Of a DNA stretch of 42,924 nt, positions 23,710 to 32,862 are shown piece by piece. Under the pieces are notes generated by a model. It was not told the DNA's origin. It made no database searches and was given only the letters and a program-made list of their open reading frames with translations. The DNA is from Bacillota bacterium (lineage in GTDB: Bacteria > Bacillota > Clostridia > Acetivibrionales > DSM-1351). The stretch is taken from NCBI GenBank assembly GCA_023393115.1, contig JAEWMS010000044.1:1-42924 (forward strand), written 5' to 3'. Position 1 is the stretch's first letter. Every line of letters starts with the position of its first letter. The translations under genes were made by a program, and so were the position numbers.

Positions 23710-26430
23710 ATGAGTGTTATGGAATCCATGTTGAATTATGCAAATTCGGAAAGCATACTAACGAAAGGCCTTACAGATAAGGAGGCAAAACACAAGCTGC
23801 AGAAGCATGGCCCCAATATACTGGCCGAGAGGAAAAAAATATCGCCTTTACGGATATTATTTGAGCAGTTTACAGATTTTATGGTAATAATCTTAATTAT
23901 TTCAACTATTATTTCAGGCTTTATGGGGGAGATGACCGAGGCCATCACAATCATAGCCATAGTAGTCGTTAATGCCATAATGGGCTTTGTTCAGGAATTC
24001 AAAACCGAGAAAACCATGGAAGCCCTGAAGTCACTTGCAGCACCCAGTGCAAAGGTCATAAGGGATGAACAGCTGATAAATATTCCTGCCGAGGAAATTG
24101 TTCCCGGAGATGTACTGGTAATAGAAGCTGGAGACCGTATTGCTGCCGATGCCGCAATTTTGGAAAGCAGCAGTCTTCAGGTGGATGAATCCCTTCTCAC
24201 GGGAGAGTCGGTTCCCGCTGAGAAGGCTGCCCTGAAAAATCACAAAGCACTTATAGATCCTTTTGACAAGAAAACCTCTGTCTTTATGGGAACCGTTGTA
24301 ACCGGCGGCAGAGGTAAGGCTGTAGTCTACGCAACAGGTATGAAAACTGAAATGGGACATATAGCTGACATGATACAGAACATTGAGGATGATGAAACTC
24401 CTCTTCAAAGAAGGCTTGCGCACCTGGGAAAGTTCATTGGCATAGGCTGCCTTCTGATATGTGCCATAGTGTCGATAACAGGAGTTATCAGAGGAGAAAA
24501 ACTCTTTACCATGCTGCTATCAGGAATCAGTCTTGCAGTTGCTGCCGTTCCGGAAGGCCTCCCGGCAATAGTTACAATATCCCTTGCTCTGGGAGTTCAA
24601 AGAATGCTCAAAAGAAACGCCCTGATAAGAAAGCTGCCTGCGGTTGAAACTCTGGGGTGTGCAAGCATAATATGTTCTGATAAGACAGGGACTCTGACAG
24701 AAAATAAAATGACTGTCAGAAAGATATATGCCGCTGGTTATCAGCTGGCAGTTACTGGTAACGGATATAATCTGGAAGGCAGCTTCCTGGTTGATAACCG
24801 GCCTTCCGATCCGCTTAAGGTGGAAGGGATAAAGCTGGCGCTGGAGATTGGAGCATTATGTAATAATTCGGTTATAACAAGACCTGCAACCGAAACTACG
24901 GCACTCGGGAAAATCAAATCCATTTTCTCAAAACAGGACACCCTGAAAATTTCCGGTGATCCTACAGAAATTGCTCTGACCATCGCAGCTGCCAAGGCTG
25001 GAATAACCCAGGCTGAATTAAGTGGAACCTATGAAAGAATAGATGAGCTTCCTTTTGATTCTGACAGAAAATGTATGTCCATTGTCTGCAAAAACAGCAA
25101 GGGAGAGGTATATGTATATACAAAAGGTGCTCCTGATATAATTATAAACAAGTGCAACCGGATAATGTCTGCAAGAGGAATAATAAAGCTGGATGAATTG
25201 ACTCGACGTTCAATTACAAAGATAAATGATGGTATGGCCAACAATGCTTTGAGAGTAATGGGTCTTGCATTCAGAAAGCTTGAAACAGGGTCTTATAATT
25301 CAAATAAAAATGTAGAAAATGATCTGGTTTTTGTCGGATTGATGGGTATGATTGATCCGCCGAGAAAAGAGGCGGTGGACGCGGTTCAGAAATGCAAGCT
25401 GGCGGGAATCAAGCCGGTTATGATAACCGGTGATCATAAGCTGACTGCAACCGCTATAGCGAGAGAACTGAATATTTTCTGTGAGGGAGATAATGTTCTG
25501 ACGGGTGCAGAGCTTGATGCCATGACCGATAAGCAGCTTGAGGAAATAGCACCGACTGTCTCTGTATATGCAAGAGTTTCACCCAAACACAAACTGATGA
25601 TTGTAAGAGTGTTAAAAAAGCTCGGGCATATAGTTGCCATGACAGGTGACGGAGTAAATGATGCCCCGGCGGTTAAGGAAGCCGACATCGGCGTATCTAT
25701 GGGAATTACCGGAACAGATGTAACAAAGGAGGCCTCCTCAATGGTACTGCTGGATGACAATTTCGCCACCATTGTCGCCGCAGTTGAGGAGGGTAGAGTA
25801 ATTTACAACAACATTAGAAAATTTATAAGATATATGCTGGCCTGCAATCTCGGTGAAGTCCTGACAATGTTCCTCGGTATGCTTATGTGGCTCCCAATAC
25901 CGCTTTTACCTATTCAGATACTATGGGTAAATCTTGTTACAGACGGACTGCCTGCCATCGCACTGGGTCTTGACCCTGCAGAAAATGACATAATGCTGAG
26001 AAAACCCCGTGGAGCTAAAGATCACATTTTTTCTCAGGGTCTACTGAAGCTTATAGTATCAAGGGGTGTCTTTATTGGCCTAAGCACACTGGGGGTATTT
26101 GTAAGTATTCTATACTTTGTTAATAATGTTGAACTGGCACGAACAGGAGCATTTATGACACTGGTTATGACACAGCTTATTCATGTATTCGAATGTAAAT
26201 CCGAGACAAAAACAATCTATGATATACCGTTGTTAAACAATAAGCCTCTAATACTTGCTGTACTTTGTTCACTGGTAATGATATTGGGAGTAGTCTATAT
26301 ACCTCTGTTCCAGGGAATTTTCGAGACGGTCCCCCTTGGATTTAACGAATGGCTTATCATACTTGGATTTTCATTTATGGGGCCGGTGTTATCAGGACTG
26401 TTGGGAATAAATAAAAAGAAATATGCCTGA
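23710..26430 (+). CDS. P-type Ca2+-transporting ATPase (SERCA/PMCA type)
   Basis: A 906-residue P2-type pump. The N-terminal cation ATPase domain (GLTDKEAKHKLQKHGPNIL) is followed by the actuator loop LLTGESVPAEK, and membrane segment 4 has AAVPEGLPAIVTI, the PEGLP form of Ca2+ pumps. The phosphorylated aspartate is D324 in CSDKTGTLT, and the hinge TGDGVNDAPAVKEAD begins near residue 645. Membrane segment 6 has WVNLVTDGLPAIALG. These residues are those of calcium pumps and not of Na/K or heavy-metal pumps. It probably exports Ca2+ or a related divalent ion from the cytoplasm. GGAGAGGG at 23691-23698 is a little far from the ATG. The gene is flanked by two copies of a hairpin element. Confidence 0.92.
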   Translation: MSVMESMLNYANSESILTKGLTDKEAKHKLQKHGPNILAERKKISPLRILFEQFTDFMVIILIISTIISGFMGEMTEAITIIAIVVVNAIMGFVQEFKTEKTMEALKSLAAPSAKVIRDEQLINIPAEEIVPGDVLVIEAGDRIAADAAILESSSLQVDESLLTGESVPAEKAALKNHKALIDPFDKKTSVFMGTVVTGGRGKAVVYATGMKTEMGHIADMIQNIEDDETPLQRRLAHLGKFIGIGCLLICAIVSITGVIRGEKLFTMLLSGISLAVAAVPEGLPAIVTISLALGVQRMLKRNALIRKLPAVETLGCASIICSDKTGTLTENKMTVRKIYAAGYQLAVTGNGYNLEGSFLVDNRPSDPLKVEGIKLALEIGALCNNSVITRPATETTALGKIKSIFSKQDTLKISGDPTEIALTIAAAKAGITQAELSGTYERIDELPFDSDRKCMSIVCKNSKGEVYVYTKGAPDIIINKCNRIMSARGIIKLDELTRRSITKINDGMANNALRVMGLAFRKLETGSYNSNKNVENDLVFVGLMGMIDPPRKEAVDAVQKCKLAGIKPVMITGDHKLTATAIARELNIFCEGDNVLTGAELDAMTDKQLEEIAPTVSVYARVSPKHKLMIVRVLKKLGHIVAMTGDGVNDAPAVKEADIGVSMGITGTDVTKEASSMVLLDDNFATIVAAVEEGRVIYNNIRKFIRYMLACNLGEVLTMFLGMLMWLPIPLLPIQILWVNLVTDGLPAIALGLDPAENDIMLRKPRGAKDHIFSQGLLKLIVSRGVFIGLSTLGVFVSILYFVNNVELARTGAFMTLVMTQLIHVFECKSETKTIYDIPLLNNKPLILAVLCSLVMILGVVYIPLFQGIFETVPLGFNEWLIILGFSFMGPVLSGLLGINKKKYA

Positions 26431-26463
26431 TTCAGCAATTATAACATATATTTGTTGGTAGTA

Positions 26464-26560
26464 CGCGAGTACGGCATCAAGAAACGGGAAGCACGGTAAA
26501 AAAGGCTTGCTGAAATTTTAGGTGAACTATAATTTCAGTAAGCCTTTTGTGTGACCGTTA
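26464..26560. repeat. Hairpin element core, copy B
   Basis: CGCGAGTAC, then AAACGGGAAGCACGGTA and TTTTGTGTGACCGTT match the same blocks of element A, in the same orientation. The central stem is different in sequence but also perfectly formed: 26500-26517 pairs with 26531-26548 over 18 bases with one G-U. The outer arms of copy A are not clearly present. It starts 34 bases after the ATPase stop codon and may also serve as its transcript end. Confidence 0.6.
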
Positions 26561-26749
26561 CATCAGCACATTCAATGCATATTGAATCTTTCCCCCTTGA
26601 AAACCTGTCCAAAAAACTATATAATCTAAAATTGACTAAACAGTAAATTCCATTTATAAAGGGACTTACTGCTGGTGCATCCCGATTAATGCTTTGGTGA
26701 AAATGTTACATTTCGTTCATAGTTTATTAAAATTAATTGTGGATAATAA

Positions 26750-26828
26750 AAAAGAGTTACTACGCAACTCTTTTGGAATTGCTTCGCAATTCTTTTAGCA
26801 TAGCTGAACTACACAAAACAACTATGCT
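26750..26828 (+). terminator. Tandem hairpins upstream of the ABC operon
   Basis: Three hairpins follow each other: 26750-26758/26766-26774 (AAAAGAGTT/AACTCTTTT), 26776-26782/26786-26792 (GAATTGC/GCAATTC, then TTTT), and 26797-26803/26822-26828 (AGCATAG/CTATGCT). The first two have short T-runs and look like weak terminators. They occupy the 560-base gap between the ATPase and the ABC operon, in which I see no gene. Confidence 0.5.
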
Positions 26829-26901
26829 TTGGGAAGCTGACCATTCTTTGGATAGTTGTTAAATTAGTTTTGGCTATTCTTTTGAGTGTATTAGCAAAGT
26901 T

Positions 26902-26950
26902 AATTACGGTAAAACTCCTGGATCGAAGCAATTACGATGTATCGTAATTG
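26902..26950 (+). promoter_or_regulatory. Operator-like inverted repeat before the ABC operon
   Basis: CAATTACGAT (26929-26938) and its complement ATCGTAATTG (26941-26950) are separated by two bases, and a further half-site AATTACG lies at 26902-26908, 28 bases before the first. The dyad is 45 bases before the ABC ATPase start. This is the form of a binding site for a dimeric repressor of unknown type. Confidence 0.5.
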
Positions 26951-26994
26951 ACTTGTATGTTTCTGAATGCACGAAAAAATTAGGGGGGAAAAGA

Positions 26995-27942
26995 ATGATT
27001 GAGATTCAAAATTTGACCAAAAGTTATGGTCAGATAAAAGCTGTAGACAACATCAGCTTTACAGTTGAAAAAGGTGAAGTGCTTGGTTTCCTCGGACCTA
27101 ACGGTGCCGGAAAATCAACTACCATGAACATTATAACCGGTTTCATTCCTTCTACCGAGGGTTCGGTAAAGGTAAACGGATATGATATCATGGAAAATCC
27201 AACAGAGGTTAAAAAAAGGATAGGTTACCTGCCTGAATTGCCACCGTTGTATATGGATATGACAGTATCCGAATATCTCAGTTTCGTTGCTGACCTGAAG
27301 GATGTAAGCAAGAAACAGAAAAAGAGTCAGATGGCAGACATAATGGAGCTTGTTAAATTAACCGATGTTAGAGGAAGATTGGTAAAGAATCTTTCAAAAG
27401 GTTACAAGCAGAGAGTTGGCTTGGCTCAATCACTTTTGGGAAATCCCGAGGTTCTTATACTTGACGAACCTACGGTTGGTCTTGACCCGAAGCAGATAAT
27501 TGAAATTCGTAAGCTTATAAAGGCGCTGGGCAAGCAGCATACAATTATTTTAAGTTCTCACATACTGCCTGAGGTAAGTGCTGTTTGTGAACGTGTAGTT
27601 ATTATTAATAAGGGTAAAATAGCTGCAATTGATACACCTGACAATCTGTCCAAGGGAATGAATACAGTCAGTAAGCTGTCAGCTACCATTGCAGGACCAA
27701 AGGGCTCAATTACCAGTGCTATTGAAGAGATTTACGGAATCAAATATGTTGAACCCCATATTGAAAAGGACAAAGATGTAACTGAATTCATTATTGAATC
27801 AGATAAGGAAATAGATATCAGAAGGCCTCTATTCTTCGCGATGGCTAAAGCGGGATATCCAATCATTGAGTTGAAATCCCTAGACCTTACACTTGAAGAC
27901 ATATTCCTACAGTTAACAACGCAGGAAAGGGAGGTTATATAA
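26995..27942 (+). CDS. ABC transporter ATPase (GldA-like)
   Basis: A 315-residue ATPase. Walker A is GPNGAGKST, the signature LSKGYKQRVGLAQSLL, and Walker B VLILDEPTVGLDP, followed by SSHILPEV. The extra C-terminal 90 residues are of the type seen in exporters of the GldA/NosF group. It would power the permease encoded next (3-base gap). I chose the ATG at 26995, which has TAGGGGGGAA before it and is 45 bases after an operator-like dyad. In Bacteroidetes GldA-GldF-GldG is tied to gliding, but the same set is widespread in non-gliding Firmicutes, where the substrate is unknown. Confidence 0.9.
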   Translation: MIEIQNLTKSYGQIKAVDNISFTVEKGEVLGFLGPNGAGKSTTMNIITGFIPSTEGSVKVNGYDIMENPTEVKKRIGYLPELPPLYMDMTVSEYLSFVADLKDVSKKQKKSQMADIMELVKLTDVRGRLVKNLSKGYKQRVGLAQSLLGNPEVLILDEPTVGLDPKQIIEIRKLIKALGKQHTIILSSHILPEVSAVCERVVIINKGKIAAIDTPDNLSKGMNTVSKLSATIAGPKGSITSAIEEIYGIKYVEPHIEKDKDVTEFIIESDKEIDIRRPLFFAMAKAGYPIIELKSLDLTLEDIFLQLTTQEREVI

Positions 27943-27945
27943 GCC

Positions 27946-28650
27946 ATGCTATCCATATTTAAAAAGGAATTTAAATCTTATTTTAATTCTCCGATTGCTT
28001 ATGTAATGATCGGTTTGTTTGTATTTATTTCTTCAATGCTTTTTTATATAAACCTTGCTTCGTCATCGGCGGAGTATAACTTTAATCTAAATTACATGGC
28101 ACTGATATTAATACTTATTATTCCAATATTAACAATGAAGACCCTTGCAGATGAAAGAAAGAGCGGCACCGAGGTGTTACTTATCACATCACCTGCATCA
28201 CTGACAAGTATAGTTGTTGGCAAGTATTTGGCTGCTTTCGCAGTATTTCTTGTTATGACCGGTATTACTTTTATCTATCCAATAATTCTTTCAGTACTTG
28301 GGGAACCCTCAGCCTCTGAAATCGTTGGCGGTTATGTGGGCTTTATTCTTTTAGGAGCTGCATTTATAGCTTTTGGTGTGTTTGCATCATCACTTACAGA
28401 AAGTCAGATAATTTCTGCAATTGTTAGTGTAGTCGGCCTTTTGGTTATGTGGCTGCTGCAAGGTATAGCACCTTCACTGGGAGGTATATGGTCAAAAATT
28501 CTGAACTGGTTTTCATTATACTCCAGAACAGAGGACTTCTTCTCAGGAATACTTTCACTTGGACCGATAGTTTACTATTTGAGTTTCTCAGCTGTATTTG
28601 TATTCCTGGCAATTAGAGTGATAGAAAAAAGACGCTGGAGTAAGGGGTGA
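27946..28650 (+). CDS. ABC-2 type permease (GldF-like)
   Basis: A 234-residue membrane protein with six predicted segments and the start MLSIFKKEFKSYFNSPIAYVMIGLFVFIS, the typical opening of ABC-2 permeases of this group. LADERKSGTEVLLITSPASLTSIVVGKYLAAF is the conserved coupling region. The C terminus ends with a basic stretch RVIEKRRWSKG. AAAGGGAGG precedes the ATG. It pairs with the ATPase upstream and the GldG-like protein downstream (6-base gap), so all four genes are one operon. Confidence 0.88.
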   Translation: MLSIFKKEFKSYFNSPIAYVMIGLFVFISSMLFYINLASSSAEYNFNLNYMALILILIIPILTMKTLADERKSGTEVLLITSPASLTSIVVGKYLAAFAVFLVMTGITFIYPIILSVLGEPSASEIVGGYVGFILLGAAFIAFGVFASSLTESQIISAIVSVVGLLVMWLLQGIAPSLGGIWSKILNWFSLYSRTEDFFSGILSLGPIVYYLSFSAVFVFLAIRVIEKRRWSKG

Positions 28651-28656
28651 TAAAAA

Positions 28657-30075
28657 GTGGGAAAAATTAAATTGGATAAAAGATCTCTTAAATACGGTTC
28701 AAATTCAATAATATTAATTGTTGCTGTATTATTTATAGCAGTAATTGTTAACCTGCTTGTAGGTATGGGTGACATAAAGTGGGATTTGACCGCTGACAAA
28801 CTTTATTCCCTGAGTGACGAAAGTAAAACTATTCTTAAGGATATAAAGAAAGAAGTAACTATATACGGACTGTTTGATGATGGTGAAATTTCAAACGGAG
28901 ATGCGTATAAAGACCTGATAAATTTATTGGGACAATACGAGAAATTTGGAATAAAGGTAACATATGTTGACCCTGATAAGGATCCGGGTACAATAGCATC
29001 CTTTGATAAGGACAAGACAAAGAATATAGCTAAAGGCGACTTTGTTGTAAAGAGCGGAAACAAGGTTAAAAGACTTGCTGCAGCAGATTTGTACGGTGAA
29101 AACTCTCAATATGGCAGAATGTACAGAGCTGAACCATTGATAACAGGAGCTATAAAACTTGTAACAGCGGATGTTACACCTGTTGCTTATTTCGTAGAAG
29201 GTCATGATGAATATTCTATAACCGCGAATTTAAAACAGATTGCAACAGTTCTTGGAAATAATAATTTCGAAGTTAAGTCATTGTCACTGGTTACTTCTGA
29301 AAAAGTTCCTGAAGATTGTAAGCTTCTTGTTTTTGCATCACCTAAACAGGATCTTACTGAAGCTGAAATGATTAAGGTTAATGCTTATCTTAAAGATGGC
29401 AAGGGAAGAATCGTATTCCTGTTTGACCCTGTTGAATCAGGAAATAAATTTACAAAGTTTGAAGAGTTACTTGCATCATATAATGTAGGTATAAACTATG
29501 ACAAGGTTAAGGAACTTGATGAACAAATGCATTTGCCTCAGGATGAATATTCCCTGATAGCAAAACTGGAGAGCAACGATGTAAACAGTTCCTTCAGCAG
29601 TTCACAGGGGTATGTATTCATGCCTGATTCAAGAAGCCTTTCCATATTGAAGAATGACAAGGAATGGCTTAAGACCTATTCTCTGATTAAGACAACCGAT
29701 AAAGCTCAGGCTTCAAGCATATTAGAACAGGGTTCGACCCAGTCAGGGCCTTTTGATCTGGCTGTAGCTTCTGAAATTACAGGAGGCAGCAAGATGCTGG
29801 TATTTGGTAATGGAATATTCATAACAGATGCCGCATTATCAAGCCAGTATTCATCCTATTTTGCCGAAGGTGCAAATTACTTCCTGAGTACAGTTGTAAA
29901 TTGGATGCAGGATAAGGATGACCAGACAACAGTTTCTTCCAAATTAGTTACTGCTAAAACCCTTACAGCAACTGCGACTCAGGTAAAGGGATTTGCAATT
30001 GTTTTAATGGGAGTTCTACCTGTTCTTATAATGGGATGTGGTTTCGTCGTTTGGTCAAGAAGGAGGCATTTATAA
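28657..30075 (+). CDS. GldG-like auxiliary ABC transport protein
   Basis: A 472-residue protein with one N-terminal and one C-terminal membrane segment (IILIVAVLFIAVIVNLLVG and GFAIVLMGVLPVLIMGCGFVVW) and a large external region between. The family opening WDLTADKLYSLSDESKTILKDIKKEVTIYGLF and the block PVAYFVEGHDEYSITANLKQIATVLGNNNFEVKSL match the GldG / DUF7088-type proteins. GTG start at 28657 after AAGGGGTGA. It probably forms a complex with the two ABC subunits; its exact role is not known. Its stop codon is three bases before the next ATG. Confidence 0.85.
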   Translation: MGKIKLDKRSLKYGSNSIILIVAVLFIAVIVNLLVGMGDIKWDLTADKLYSLSDESKTILKDIKKEVTIYGLFDDGEISNGDAYKDLINLLGQYEKFGIKVTYVDPDKDPGTIASFDKDKTKNIAKGDFVVKSGNKVKRLAAADLYGENSQYGRMYRAEPLITGAIKLVTADVTPVAYFVEGHDEYSITANLKQIATVLGNNNFEVKSLSLVTSEKVPEDCKLLVFASPKQDLTEAEMIKVNAYLKDGKGRIVFLFDPVESGNKFTKFEELLASYNVGINYDKVKELDEQMHLPQDEYSLIAKLESNDVNSSFSSSQGYVFMPDSRSLSILKNDKEWLKTYSLIKTTDKAQASSILEQGSTQSGPFDLAVASEITGGSKMLVFGNGIFITDAALSSQYSSYFAEGANYFLSTVVNWMQDKDDQTTVSSKLVTAKTLTATATQVKGFAIVLMGVLPVLIMGCGFVVWSRRRHL

Positions 30076-30078
30076 AAT

Positions 30079-31479
30079 ATGAAGTTATTTAGGAATGCTA
30101 TAATTCTCGTTGTCATATTGGGTCTTCTGGGGGGTGCATATTTTTACCTGAACAATAAAAATGCAGGAAAAGAAGACCCTTCTGAAGAGCCACCACAAGA
30201 GGATGAAATTCTGGTTATTTCTTCGGATAGGGATAAAATCAACTCTATTGAGTTCAATAACGAGGGCGGTAACTTCAAAGTTGTCAAAAAGGGCGAGGAT
30301 AACTGGGCCATTGAGCCTGCAATGGAATTCCCCCTAAGTAATGAAACTGTTGAAGCCGCTGCTTTAGATTTCTCAGCGTTGGTTGCTAATAAAATCATTG
30401 AGGAGAAAGCCTCTGATTTGAGCAAATATGGACTTGATAAACCCAAGTCTTCAGTTAAAGTCGGATTATCAGACGGAACCTTTAAGGAAGTTGAAGTTGG
30501 AGATGTGACTCCTACCAGTGACGGAATTTACGTCAAGAACAAGGTTGATGACAAGGTCTATGTTGTAGGTATGTATTATCAAAGTAAATTTAACTACAAC
30601 AGGGGTTATTTTGCAGTGAAGGATATCCTTCCTGTTGAGGCTGCCACTATAAAAAAGGTCTCTTATGAAAAGAATGGTGAGCTACAGTTTGCACTGGATA
30701 TAAAATCTGAAACAGACGTTGATATTACCGGACCAATCAAGGAAGAAGCAGAGACCTCGGAAGTTGCCAAGATAACAGCTGCAGTAGTCCAATTGGCCGT
30801 AAAGGATATCGTTGACGAAAATCCTGATCTGGCAAAGTACGGCCTTGATAAGCCTGCATTTGCTATTGAGTATGCTGACGATAAGACTACTAAAAAAGTT
30901 TTATTTGGTAAAGAAATTGAAAAAGGTAAAACGGTATATGCTAAATATCCTGATGGAAAGAGCGTATTTACCGTTGATATTTCAACATTAACTTTCCTTG
31001 ATGCAAAGTATAGTAATCTTGTAAGTACCTTTGTTTTCCTGCCCAATATAGCTGATGTCAACAAAGTTGAACTTACAATTGACGGAAAGACTATTGTATC
31101 TGAAATAAATACTGTTAAAGGCGATTCAGATAAGGATACCTTTAAGGTAGACGGAAAAGATGCCAATATGAAGAATGAAAAAGACAATTCACTTTTCAGG
31201 GCCTTCTATTCCGCAATGATAGGTATTACCATGAACAAGTATGAAATGGGACTGAACCCTTCGGGAACTCCGGAAGTGACTATCAAGTATTACATGAAGC
31301 CCGATTCAAAGCCTGTAACAATAGAGTATATACCTAAGGATGAACATTACTACTATGCAATGAAGGATGGAGTGTATACAAACAGAATAGTTTTAAAAAC
31401 CAAGCTTGATGAACCGGAAGGAATAAGAGAGACTTATAAGACTTTAAAAGCAGCAATTGATAAGGAAGCTGGTAAGTAG
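30079..31479 (+). CDS. DUF4340 family protein
   Basis: A 466-residue exported protein with an N-terminal membrane segment (NAIILVVILGLLGGAYFYL). It is made of two to three similar units of about 120 residues, seen as NWAIEPAMEFPLSNETVEAAALDFSALVANKIIEE, KYGLDKPKSSVKVGLSD and later KYGLDKPAFAIEYADDKTTKKVLFGKEI, followed by VYAKYPDGKSVFTVD. This repeated SKYGLDKP pattern is the hallmark of DUF4340, whose genes often follow GldG-like genes. AAGGAGGC is seen before the ATG. It probably acts outside the membrane with the ABC-2 complex. A branched hairpin with a U-run follows. Confidence 0.85.
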   Translation: MKLFRNAIILVVILGLLGGAYFYLNNKNAGKEDPSEEPPQEDEILVISSDRDKINSIEFNNEGGNFKVVKKGEDNWAIEPAMEFPLSNETVEAAALDFSALVANKIIEEKASDLSKYGLDKPKSSVKVGLSDGTFKEVEVGDVTPTSDGIYVKNKVDDKVYVVGMYYQSKFNYNRGYFAVKDILPVEAATIKKVSYEKNGELQFALDIKSETDVDITGPIKEEAETSEVAKITAAVVQLAVKDIVDENPDLAKYGLDKPAFAIEYADDKTTKKVLFGKEIEKGKTVYAKYPDGKSVFTVDISTLTFLDAKYSNLVSTFVFLPNIADVNKVELTIDGKTIVSEINTVKGDSDKDTFKVDGKDANMKNEKDNSLFRAFYSAMIGITMNKYEMGLNPSGTPEVTIKYYMKPDSKPVTIEYIPKDEHYYYAMKDGVYTNRIVLKTKLDEPEGIRETYKTLKAAIDKEAGK

Positions 31480-31554
31480 TCAATACGGCAAACGACGTAT
31501 TGAATCAAATGAATCTCGGCCGGTAAGCGAATCAAATTAAAAGTAATGTGATGG

Positions 31555-31637
31555 GCAACTCCCTCATAGAATTATACAGAGGAAAATCCTCTGGAACTAT
31601 AGGTTCCAAATATTCTATGTTGGGAGTTGCTTTTTTT
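31555..31637 (+). promoter_or_regulatory. Three-way-junction leader RNA or terminator with sequestered ribosome-binding site
   Basis: Stem 1 joins 31555-31563 with 31622-31630 and 31565-31572 with 31612-31619. Stem 2 is AGAGGA/TCCTCT (31578-31583/31587-31592) and stem 3 is GGAAC/GTTCC (31593-31597/31603-31607), directly abutting. Seven T residues follow stem 1. The GGGAG at 31622-31626, the likely ribosome-binding site of the next gene, lies inside stem 1. It may end the ABC operon and also control the downstream gene. Confidence 0.6.
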
Positions 31638-32730
31638 GATAAAGGGAGAATTCAGCAATATTTTAAAAGTGGCATTTTTGTATATGGCAACTATAATAGG
31701 AGCGGGTTTTACATCCGGACAGGAGATTATCCAATTTTTTTCAATGTATTATGCCGGAGGATTTTTCGGTATCGTATTAGCCGGTCTATTATTCTCAATC
31801 GTAGGATATGTAGTCCTTAGCAAGGTTTTCTCAGAAAGAATAAGCAGCTACGATGAGTTTCTGTTTCCAATGACGGGGTATATTCTCGGGAGAGTTATGG
31901 AATTTATAGTGATGTTGTTTATGACCTGTATTATGTGTGTTATGATCGCAGGCTTGGGAAATGTGCTGGCCGAAATGACAGGACTTGATTACAGGTATTC
32001 CGTTGCAATTAGTGCATTGGTAACAATGATAGCCATAATGACCAATATCAAAGGTATAATTACAATAAGTTCCTTTTTATCTCCGCTGCTGGTAGCAGGA
32101 ATCATTTTTATAGGCTTTTATATTCTTGCGTCAAAAGATACCTCTGTTTTTAATATCTCCGGAAAAATTAGAATGCTTACAAACAACTGGGTATTTTCGG
32201 CCATTCTATACGTTAGCTATAATACAATACTTTCAACCGTTCTGATGACTAGAATGCTGCCTTACCTTAAATCAAACAGAGTCAGTAAATGGGGAGGAAT
32301 CCTTGGAGGAGGAATGTTGTGTATTACTGCACTGATACTGAATTCCGCACTCTATTTCTTTTATCCCCATTCAATAGTATCTGAAATACCTGTACTTGGA
32401 ATCATCCAAAATAACAGCGAGCTTCTGGCTAATATCTACAGTATTATTCTAATACTGGCCATGTTTACCTCTGCAGTAACCTCCGGTTATTGTTTGAGTG
32501 AAAGGATCAGCTCCAAACTTAAAATTAATTATAAACTGATTGCAGCTGTACTTTGTGCAGTGGTAATACCTACATCATCACTGGGATTTTCAAGCCTCAT
32601 TGCTACCTTGTATCCCATATTCGGATACCTTGGACTATTCATGCTGTTTATTATACTATTCAATTTTGTCAAAGGATATTTTAAGCCCCAGGTACAGCCA
32701 AATACAAAGATACGAAACAAGGCAGGTTAG
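31636..32730 (+). CDS. YkvI-like membrane protein (transporter-like)
   Basis: A 364-residue protein with about ten membrane segments. The start region ILKVAFLYMATIIGAGFTSGQEIIQFFSMYYAGGFFG matches the YkvI family, which belongs to the LeuT/APC-type transporter fold by its GAGFxxGQE unwound first helix. The substrate is unknown. The start is uncertain: TTG at 31636 has GGGAG nine bases upstream and gives MIKGEFSNILKVAF, like family members; a TTG at 31627 and a GTG at 31669 are alternatives. The gene begins inside the U-run of a strong hairpin, so expression is likely controlled at that structure. Confidence 0.75.
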   Translation: MIKGEFSNILKVAFLYMATIIGAGFTSGQEIIQFFSMYYAGGFFGIVLAGLLFSIVGYVVLSKVFSERISSYDEFLFPMTGYILGRVMEFIVMLFMTCIMCVMIAGLGNVLAEMTGLDYRYSVAISALVTMIAIMTNIKGIITISSFLSPLLVAGIIFIGFYILASKDTSVFNISGKIRMLTNNWVFSAILYVSYNTILSTVLMTRMLPYLKSNRVSKWGGILGGGMLCITALILNSALYFFYPHSIVSEIPVLGIIQNNSELLANIYSIILILAMFTSAVTSGYCLSERISSKLKINYKLIAAVLCAVVIPTSSLGFSSLIATLYPIFGYLGLFMLFIILFNFVKGYFKPQVQPNTKIRNKAG

Positions 32731-32862
32731 CATATCTCCCGCCTTGATAGACTCAAAGATAGTTATTTGATATAATGTTACTAGTTGTTATGGAAAAAAT
32801 ACAATATGGAAGAATTACAATAGCAGAATATACAAAAGAAAACCAGAGGTGAAATTGCAAGT

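Noticed and set aside
30663..31187. 174-codon minus-strand reading frame
   Set aside because: It is antisense to the DUF4340 gene, Ser/Leu-rich as expected for a shadow, and has no ribosome-binding site.
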